Shown here: in pieces, positions 20,380-24,911 of the stretch
How positions within the stretch are numbered: position 1 is the stretch's first letter
Layout of the letters: each line of letters opens with the position of its first letter
Assembly (NCBI GenBank): GCA_910579785.1
Contig: CAJTVJ010000025.1
Location: 1 to 24,911, forward strand
Length of the DNA: 24,911 nt
Direction: 5' to 3'
DNA from: an uncultured Christensenella sp.
GTDB lineage: Bacteria > Bacillota > Clostridia > Christensenellales > UBA3700
The notes under the pieces: generated by a model
What the model saw: only the letters and a program-made list of their open reading frames with translations
Told to the model about the DNA's origin: nothing
Databases searched by the model: none
Translations under genes and position numbers: made by a program

Positions 20380-21807
20380 CTATTTGAGGAAGTCCACTTC
20401 AAGCGTAAGCGGACGTACGTTTTCTTTGGCGTTGTCTGCGCGTATGTAAAATACAAACTTATCCGCCTTGACGTATATACTTTGAAAGTTTTCTCTCGGC
20501 GACAATATAAATTCTCGCCTCTCTCCGTTTGCCAATATGCCGAGCGTAATCTGTCCGTCTATGCTGTATTCAACGTTTCTTATCACTTTGATTTGCGAGG
20601 GTCGGCGGAAATCTATAATTCCGCTCTTCCAATATTTTTGATACGGAGATGAGAGATAAAGTCCGCTTGAATCAAGTTCCACAGGCGAAGACGCGTCGTC
20701 GGAAAGTCCTATTATCCTGCCGCTTTGCGACGTACCCAGCGCTTTTAAGTCATACAGCGATACTCCGCGCATAAGATTGACAGACTTGTCAGTCAAGTCG
20801 AAGATAAGCATTGTGTTGTTGCGCTGCTGCGTGGTGAACATACCGAAGTCGCCGCCGCGTCTGTTGGTGAATGAAATAATGTATTTGTGATGGGCGTAGC
20901 ACGCCGACACGTCGTCAAATCCGTCTTGCAGCAGATCGTTGGTCTTGACGGAGTATCGAGACACGTCGTATCCGTCAAAGAGATATATCCCGTCCTCGCC
21001 CGCAAACGCGACGTATTCTCCGCAACACGTGATGGACTTGGAAATTATGCGCCCTCCCGATACATAGACTTTTTTCATAGAAAACTGAGTCTGATCGGCA
21101 TACGCAGTCAGTCTGTATATCCCAAAATCGCAAAATACGTATAGATAGTTGTCAAAGCTCTTCACCGCGTTGACGTTGCCAAGCGAGCCGTCGAAATCTA
21201 TGTAACCGCCCTCTTCAAGCGACACGTTCCAATTAAACGGGTCGAAGTCGTCGCTAAACCACAAACTGTTGCGCTCTCCCTTGACTACGGCGTATATTCT
21301 CTCGTAATGCACGCACATATCCAATACGTCGACGCCGTCCTTAACGCTGCGCAGTCCCTCCGACGTCAAAGCTTTGAGCCCTCCGCCGCCAGAGAGCAAA
21401 AGCATATCTTCGCCCTCATACAAATAATTGACTCCCGCGTCAAATCTTTCGCCGCAGTCGATATGGCTCCACTGAACGTCGCCGTCTACGTAGAACTCTA
21501 TACCGCCTAAATGCGAGACGACGAGTTTTGTTTTGAGCTTTCCCCCGTCTGCTATGCTTGTCGTAAACAGTCTTGCCTCGCCGTCTATCGGCGGCAAATT
21601 TGGTATCTCCATACCCTGACTTTTCATTACGCTGACGCCGTAGGGACTGACAAGACAGTTGTTTTTGAATGCAAAGTTGTATACCTCGTCTACGTAATCG
21701 CACGGCAAATCGCGCGACACCTTGGTCTCGTCATACCCCTTGAAATTAGACAGCAATATCTTCTTTCGCTCAGGCTTGACGAGCGAATATTTTTTGTCGT
21801 AAAACAT
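20380..21807 (-). CDS. gp10-like beta-propeller phage stabilisation/tail hub protein
   Basis: 475 aa, close to the 472 aa of P22 gp10. It is beta-rich throughout with regularly spaced blade-like blocks: ERIYAVVKGERNSLWFSDDF (about 169-188), VKSFDNYLYVFCDFGIYRL (about 215-233) and GEYVAFAGEDGIYLFDGYD. P22 gp10 plugs the portal and closes the head after packaging, and its text has the same feel (a screen for display of a source value, then a site-entry flag). The C-terminal 60 residues form a separate beta domain. The gene order adaptor then propeller agrees. No signal peptide or hydrolase motif. Confidence 0.7.
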   Translation of the reverse strand: MFYDKKYSLVKPERKKILLSNFKGYDETKVSRDLPCDYVDEVYNFAFKNNCLVSPYGVSVMKSQGMEIPNLPPIDGEARLFTTSIADGGKLKTKLVVSHLGGIEFYVDGDVQWSHIDCGERFDAGVNYLYEGEDMLLLSGGGGLKALTSEGLRSVKDGVDVLDMCVHYERIYAVVKGERNSLWFSDDFDPFNWNVSLEEGGYIDFDGSLGNVNAVKSFDNYLYVFCDFGIYRLTAYADQTQFSMKKVYVSGGRIISKSITCCGEYVAFAGEDGIYLFDGYDVSRYSVKTNDLLQDGFDDVSACYAHHKYIISFTNRRGGDFGMFTTQQRNNTMLIFDLTDKSVNLMRGVSLYDLKALGTSQSGRIIGLSDDASSPVELDSSGLYLSSPYQKYWKSGIIDFRRPSQIKVIRNVEYSIDGQITLGILANGERREFILSPRENFQSIYVKADKFVFYIRADNAKENVRPLTLEVDFLK

Positions 21808-21808
21808 G

Positions 21809-22360
21809 TCAATACCACCTTCTCGGCTTTATTTTTATCTCGCCTTTTTTTCTTGTCGCAGTCCGCATATCTTCTTTAAATCTGTCGGAGTACATCACAG
21901 ACTGCTCGTACATGCCTGAAATCATGCTGTATTCCGCGCATATGCCAAGCGCCAAAGTCTTGGCGCTGACAAGAGGCGGCAGCGGACATTCTTCTTCGAT
22001 GTCTATGTCAAGCGGTATGTAGCTATATTTCACTCTTGCCCTTTGCACGTCCTTATTTGTCAAAACGCAGTGCGTGGGAGAGTGATAAAAATCGCTTGCC
22101 AAGCCGCTTTGCTCGTCGACTACGGCGCGTATCTCGCACACCTTGTGCAACATGCTCTCAAAACTGAATCTGCCGTCTTTTACGCCGACGACCTCTTCCT
22201 CGATAAGGGGCAGATACTCGCCTGCTATCTCCTTTATCACAAGGTTGGCGCATTTGACAAGCAGCTTCAACTTGGGGTGTTGAGCCGTCTGCGAATTTAT
22301 CCCCGCGTCCTCGTCGCCAAGGTACGTCAGACAAATTTGTATCGCTTCTTTTAATTGCAT
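21809..22360 (-). CDS. Head-tail adaptor-like protein (P22 gp4-type position)
   Basis: A 183-aa, mostly helical protein. The N-terminus (MQLKEAIQICLTYLGDED) and the late helix ICAEYSMISGMYEQSVMYSDRFKEDMR (about 142-168), followed by a basic end KKGEIKIKPRRWY, match the usual plan of phage adaptor proteins that sit under the portal. P22 gp4 is of similar size and in the same place between coat and gp10. AGGAGG lies 5 bp before the ATG. Only 1 bp separates it from the propeller gene. The assignment is by plan and context. Confidence 0.6.
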   Translation of the reverse strand: MQLKEAIQICLTYLGDEDAGINSQTAQHPKLKLLVKCANLVIKEIAGEYLPLIEEEVVGVKDGRFSFESMLHKVCEIRAVVDEQSGLASDFYHSPTHCVLTNKDVQRARVKYSYIPLDIDIEEECPLPPLVSAKTLALGICAEYSMISGMYEQSVMYSDRFKEDMRTATRKKGEIKIKPRRWY

Positions 22361-22370
22361 ACATCCTCCT

Positions 22371-22682
22371 TTAAAGGCATTGACTAAGCGCCTTTTTCAA
22401 CAGCTTATCTTGCATATTCTTTTCAATCGCGTCATTGTGCGCGTCTATCTCTTCAAGTATACGCTTTGAATTTTTTACGGCGGATCGCCGCGCAAAGTCC
22501 AATGCCCTTTTGTCAAGTCTCGCATACGGAAACGTCGCTTGATAAGAGGGAACTCTTGTTGAATCATGCAGTTCATACCGACGGGTTCCCCTATTGAAAT
22601 AGATTTTGTAATTTTCGTCTATGCTCTTTATCCGCGCCGATATGTCAAAAAGATCTTGTCTTATTTCCGCCAACTTTTCCAT
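22371..22682 (-). CDS. Small conserved-looking phage protein
   Basis: 103 aa starting at the ATG at 22682, where AGGAAGG gives a good ribosome site; a longer open frame to 22847 runs into repeat sequence and is rejected. The N-terminus is helical, the middle has the compact block IYFNRGTRRYELHD, and the C-terminus is helical and basic. I recall similar short proteins beside capsid genes of clostridial phages, but no function. It lies between the repeat element and the adaptor gene and is probably the first gene of the transcript after the insertion. Confidence 0.65.
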   Translation of the reverse strand: MEKLAEIRQDLFDISARIKSIDENYKIYFNRGTRRYELHDSTRVPSYQATFPYARLDKRALDFARRSAVKNSKRILEEIDAHNDAIEKNMQDKLLKKALSQCL

Positions 22683-22787
22683 ATGCCTTCCTTTTTTATT
22701 TATTTGTTGTTTTGTAATAGTGAAAGTGTTGAGTGAGCAAACGAAAACGCGAGCTTGCGCTACGCTATGTCGATGCTTATGCAATTC

Positions 22788-22952
22788 GATTAGACCTCTC
22801 CGCTTCACTTTGTTTCGGTCGAAATGACTACATTTTCTTACGATCACCTAAATATAGTAATTCATACAATGTTTCATATCCTTAGTAATCTTAACCAATT
22901 ACGTAAGCCATGTCATTTCGACCGTAGTGCAACGGAGCGGAGAAATCTCATC
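22788..22952 (+). mobile_element. MITE-like element inside the prophage
   Basis: Arms of about 41 bp, GATTAGACCTCTCCGC...GGTCGAAATGAC (22788-22828) and its inverted form GTCATTTCGACCG...GCGGAGAAATCTCATC (22912-22952), flank an 83-bp AT-rich core. The arms are the same ends as in the elements at 8409 and 11901, but the core is unrelated to the GC-rich module. It lies between the capsid gene and the next prophage gene. Confidence 0.7.
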
Positions 22953-22964
22953 CTTTTTTAACTC

Positions 22965-22994
22965 GACTAGACCTCTCCGCTTCCGTCGAGGTTA
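22965..22994 (+). repeat. Solo repeat end
   Basis: GACTAGACCTCTCCGC followed by TTCCGTCGAGGTTA, a left-end motif 12 bp beyond the element at 22788-22952. Confidence 0.6.
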
Positions 22995-23016
22995 TTATAT
23001 AGACTCAACTCGTTTA

Positions 23017-23060
23017 GTCCTTTCCCCTCTTCACTCTTCACTATTCTCTCTTCCCTTTCC
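23017..23060 (-). repeat. Polypurine tract after the capsid gene
   Basis: Between the capsid stop codon and the repeats, the minus strand is almost pure A/G over about 44 bp (plus strand: TCCTTTCCCCTCTTCACTC and so on). Only a few interruptions are seen. It has no hairpin, so it is not a classical terminator. Confidence 0.6.
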
Positions 23061-24233
23061 TCACGCTACCGTGATACCGCTGAGCTTTGCCTGTCCTATC
23101 GGTTTGTCGCACAGAAGGTCCGCATACTTGACGAGCGTTGCGCCGTAAGTCGCGCTGCCGGCTTTTTGCTTGATGACCTTGCCGTTGTCGCCCTCCAACC
23201 ATCTCCAATCGCAAAGCTGGTGGAGTTTGAAGTCCTTGCTGTTGAGCAAATACATGCTGCCCGATTCTACAAATCTGTCGGCAATGAGCGGTATGCCGTT
23301 GTAAGACAACGCCTTAAAACCGCCGTCAAGATTCATATAATCGATATTTGTTCTCGTAAGAGCAAGATAGTCAAGATATGCTCTGCGTACGTCATAAGAA
23401 CATACTATAAAGTCGATTTGAGAGCCTGCGACCTCGTCGATATAGTCTATCGCGCCCTGTATCTTGGCAGTGGAAATCGCGCCTACGTTAGAATACTGCT
23501 TTGGACAAAGCCAGCTTCTGCCGTTTCTCGAAAGCCCGTAGAGGTCCTTATCCGAAAATATCGCGCCGAGACCCGTCAACTCGTTGTCCTTAGACCCTTG
23601 CACCGTTACCTTGTCGCCTGCCGATATCTTACTTGTCGGATTGGCGCTGAGAGTGATTGTATTGTTTATTCTGTCAACGCTGAGTATTCTCACGCTCTTT
23701 AAATCGGAGTATATCGCTCCGCTTGCCGCCGAGTGTACGTCGACCATCATACCTTCCATTACGTTGCGTACGGAATCGAGATGCAGCACGTTGCTTGCCG
23801 CGTCTTGCTCTTCGCATATCGCGAGAGTGCCGCTGCCGTCGCCGTAAAGCATTCTTCCGAGATTGAACTTAGAAGCTTTGAGCAAGCCCTCCATCTCAGC
23901 ATTGAGAAGGTTGACAAACGCGCCTGTGTTGGACTGCGACGCTCTTATAGCCTTGTCGGAAAGCTCTATCGTGCCGTACAGGTTTTTGAGTTCCAACTTA
24001 AATCTGTCATAGTTGTTTGCCGCAGGCGTAGGCAATGCTCCCGTCTCTTCGCCTGCACCGACACCGCCGTTGAGACCGTAAGGCACAAGCTTGATTATCT
24101 CCTTGCCCCACACGTCGCCGCTCGTCTGTTCTATCTTTGCCAAAAGCGGATTGACTCCCACGTTGAGTTGATCCGCAACTACGTTCAAATACACGCTTTT
24201 AAGCGCCTTTTCTGCTGTTTCAAGTGTTACCAT
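23061..24233 (-). CDS. Phage major capsid protein (HK97-type fold)
   Basis: 390 aa. The N-terminus (TLETAEKALKSVYLNVVADQL) is helical. The block LVPYGLNGGVGAGEETGALP (about 50-69) leads to the E-loop-like strand DRFKLELKNLYGTIELSDKAI (about 76-96). A small inserted beta domain (about 190-240, with GDKVTVQGSKDNE) is common in such capsids. The C-terminus has FKLHQLCDWRWLEGD and YGATLVKYADLLCDKPIG, a form I recall from clostridial prophage capsids. The ATG overlaps the stop of the scaffold-like gene (TAATG), with AGGAGG upstream. There is no protease gene between. Confidence 0.8.
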   Translation of the reverse strand: MVTLETAEKALKSVYLNVVADQLNVGVNPLLAKIEQTSGDVWGKEIIKLVPYGLNGGVGAGEETGALPTPAANNYDRFKLELKNLYGTIELSDKAIRASQSNTGAFVNLLNAEMEGLLKASKFNLGRMLYGDGSGTLAICEEQDAASNVLHLDSVRNVMEGMMVDVHSAASGAIYSDLKSVRILSVDRINNTITLSANPTSKISAGDKVTVQGSKDNELTGLGAIFSDKDLYGLSRNGRSWLCPKQYSNVGAISTAKIQGAIDYIDEVAGSQIDFIVCSYDVRRAYLDYLALTRTNIDYMNLDGGFKALSYNGIPLIADRFVESGSMYLLNSKDFKLHQLCDWRWLEGDNGKVIKQKAGSATYGATLVKYADLLCDKPIGQAKLSGITVA

Positions 24234-24841
24234 TATATCCTCCTGTTGTTGAGCATAGCTCTTATCACGCTCCCCGCCTCCGCTATGCTCTTTGGTTTGC
24301 TAGGCGGGGTTATCGTCATCTGCCCTCTTGACGAAATGGATCTCGGCGGAAGATTCTGCTGTAAGCTCTCAAAGTATCCGTCGATTATCCTGTCCTTTAT
24401 TGATTCGTTGCAAAGTATGTATTTCTGCAAAAAATCCTCGTCCTCGACAAGCTTATCGGGAGCAACGTACTCCTTGGCAAGGGTGATGGCAAGCGCCTTT
24501 TCAAGACAGCTCGCGTCAAGCGAAAGCCCCTTGTCGTTTGCAATTTCCCTGCCTATCTGCTCGGCGAAGTTCTTGGCTATCGGATAGTCGCGCAAAAACC
24601 TCTGCACCTTGTCTTTCCAACCGACTTGCTCATATACCGGCATATTCTCATCAATGGGAGTGTCTTTGTTCATCTCCCCCTCGCTGTCCTCACAAGCCTC
24701 ACCGTCGGCGCACTTCGCCTCTTTTAGTATGTCGCTTCCCTCAGCCGCTGCCGCGTCTTGGGGCGATATATCTTGCCGACCGTCTATTAAATGACAATCG
24801 GAAGAAGTTGAAATATTGTCAATTTGAATTTCGTCCTGCAT
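24233..24841 (-). CDS. Scaffold-like capsid assembly protein
   Basis: 202 aa. The first 75 residues are acidic and probably disordered (many Asp, Glu, Ser). The middle is helical (KVQRFLRDYPIAKNFAEQI), and the C-terminal 20 residues are basic and helical (AEAGSVIRAMLNNRRI). An acidic start with a basic coat-binding end, directly before the capsid gene, is the layout of scaffolding proteins such as P22 gp8. AAGGAGG lies ahead of the ATG. It is coupled to the capsid gene by a 1-bp overlap. No protease motif is visible. Confidence 0.65.
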   Translation of the reverse strand: MQDEIQIDNISTSSDCHLIDGRQDISPQDAAAAEGSDILKEAKCADGEACEDSEGEMNKDTPIDENMPVYEQVGWKDKVQRFLRDYPIAKNFAEQIGREIANDKGLSLDASCLEKALAITLAKEYVAPDKLVEDEDFLQKYILCNESIKDRIIDGYFESLQQNLPPRSISSRGQMTITPPSKPKSIAEAGSVIRAMLNNRRI

Positions 24842-24911
24842 CCTGGCCTCCTTTGTCTGCCGTCTTGGTATTTTCTATTGCGACCATCATCTTGTGCTGT
24901 CTGATATGTTC
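24819..24911 (-). CDS. C-terminal end of an upstream phage gene, possibly portal
   Basis: A partial gene cut by the window edge. The last 30 codons read EHIRQHKMMVAIENTKTADK and on to a stop at 24819, overlapping the start of the scaffold-like gene by 23 bp. In P22-type order the portal precedes the scaffold, and a hydrophilic, helical end would suit it. A second open frame exists in the same stretch, so the call is tentative. Confidence 0.4.
   Translation of the reverse strand, partial: EHIRQHKMMVAIENTKTADKGGQDAGRNSN

Noticed and set aside
22683..22847. Upstream extension of the 103-aa phage gene
   Set aside because: It runs into the repeat element; the ATG at 22682 has a strong ribosome site.
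18454..24911. Gene transfer agent instead of a prophage
   Set aside because: The scaffold, coat, adaptor and propeller order fits a P22-type phage, and no long-tail genes typical of known gene transfer agents are present; the rest of the element is needed to be sure.

Overview
The window looks like a chromosomal segment of a low-GC Gram-positive bacterium, most likely an uncultured member of the Clostridia. The grounds are strong AGGAGG-type ribosome sites, TTGACA-N17-TATAAT promoters, CCA encoded in every tRNA gene, intrinsic terminators with T-runs, and lysine and manganese riboswitches of the Firmicutes type. I could run no search, so family assignments rest on motifs and on gene order.

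Layout. 1-933: a minus-strand tRNA array (Val, Gly, Cys, Leu, Pro) with a 77-bp duplication that carries the 3' end of tRNA-Pro. 949-1851: a manganese (yybP-ykoY) riboswitch controlling the Mn2+ exporter gene mntP. 1854-7711 (minus): a DUF6512-like membrane protein, a large TPR-like protein coupled to hslO (Hsp33), a SAM methyltransferase coupled to a YesL-like membrane protein, and a Sel1-repeat protein. 8061-11831 (plus): a lysine riboswitch followed by asd-dapA-dapB and a small alpha/beta-barrel-like gene, forming the diaminopimelate/lysine branch under lysine feedback. 12132-15256 (minus): polA-coaE with overlapping stop and start codons. 15649-17700 (plus): a Na+/phosphate cotransporter family gene with a probable leaderless mRNA.

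17700-18453 is an intergenic region built largely from interspersed repeats. 18454-24911 (minus) is a prophage late module ordered like P22: probable end of portal, scaffold-like protein, major capsid protein, a small protein, head-tail adaptor-like protein, beta-propeller gp10-like protein, a small protein, a long coiled-coil (ejection-type) protein, BhlA-like protein and holin. No tail tube, tape measure, sheath, integrase or endolysin is present inside the window, so a short-tailed phage is the best reading.

The main unexplained feature is a family of short composite repeats. Their ends resemble GATTAGACCTCTCCGC...GGTCGAAATGAC and are often arranged as terminal inverted repeats around different cores. 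One core is a GC-rich module of about 65 bp (GGAGCG(A/C)AGCGACGG...GCGAGCGTCAATGACGATT). Copies or solo ends lie in the tRNA array, between the lysine riboswitch and asd, next to coaE, between the phosphate transporter and the prophage, and inside the prophage just downstream of the capsid gene. They look like non-autonomous mobile elements (MITE-like) that have repeatedly landed in transcribed leaders and operons.
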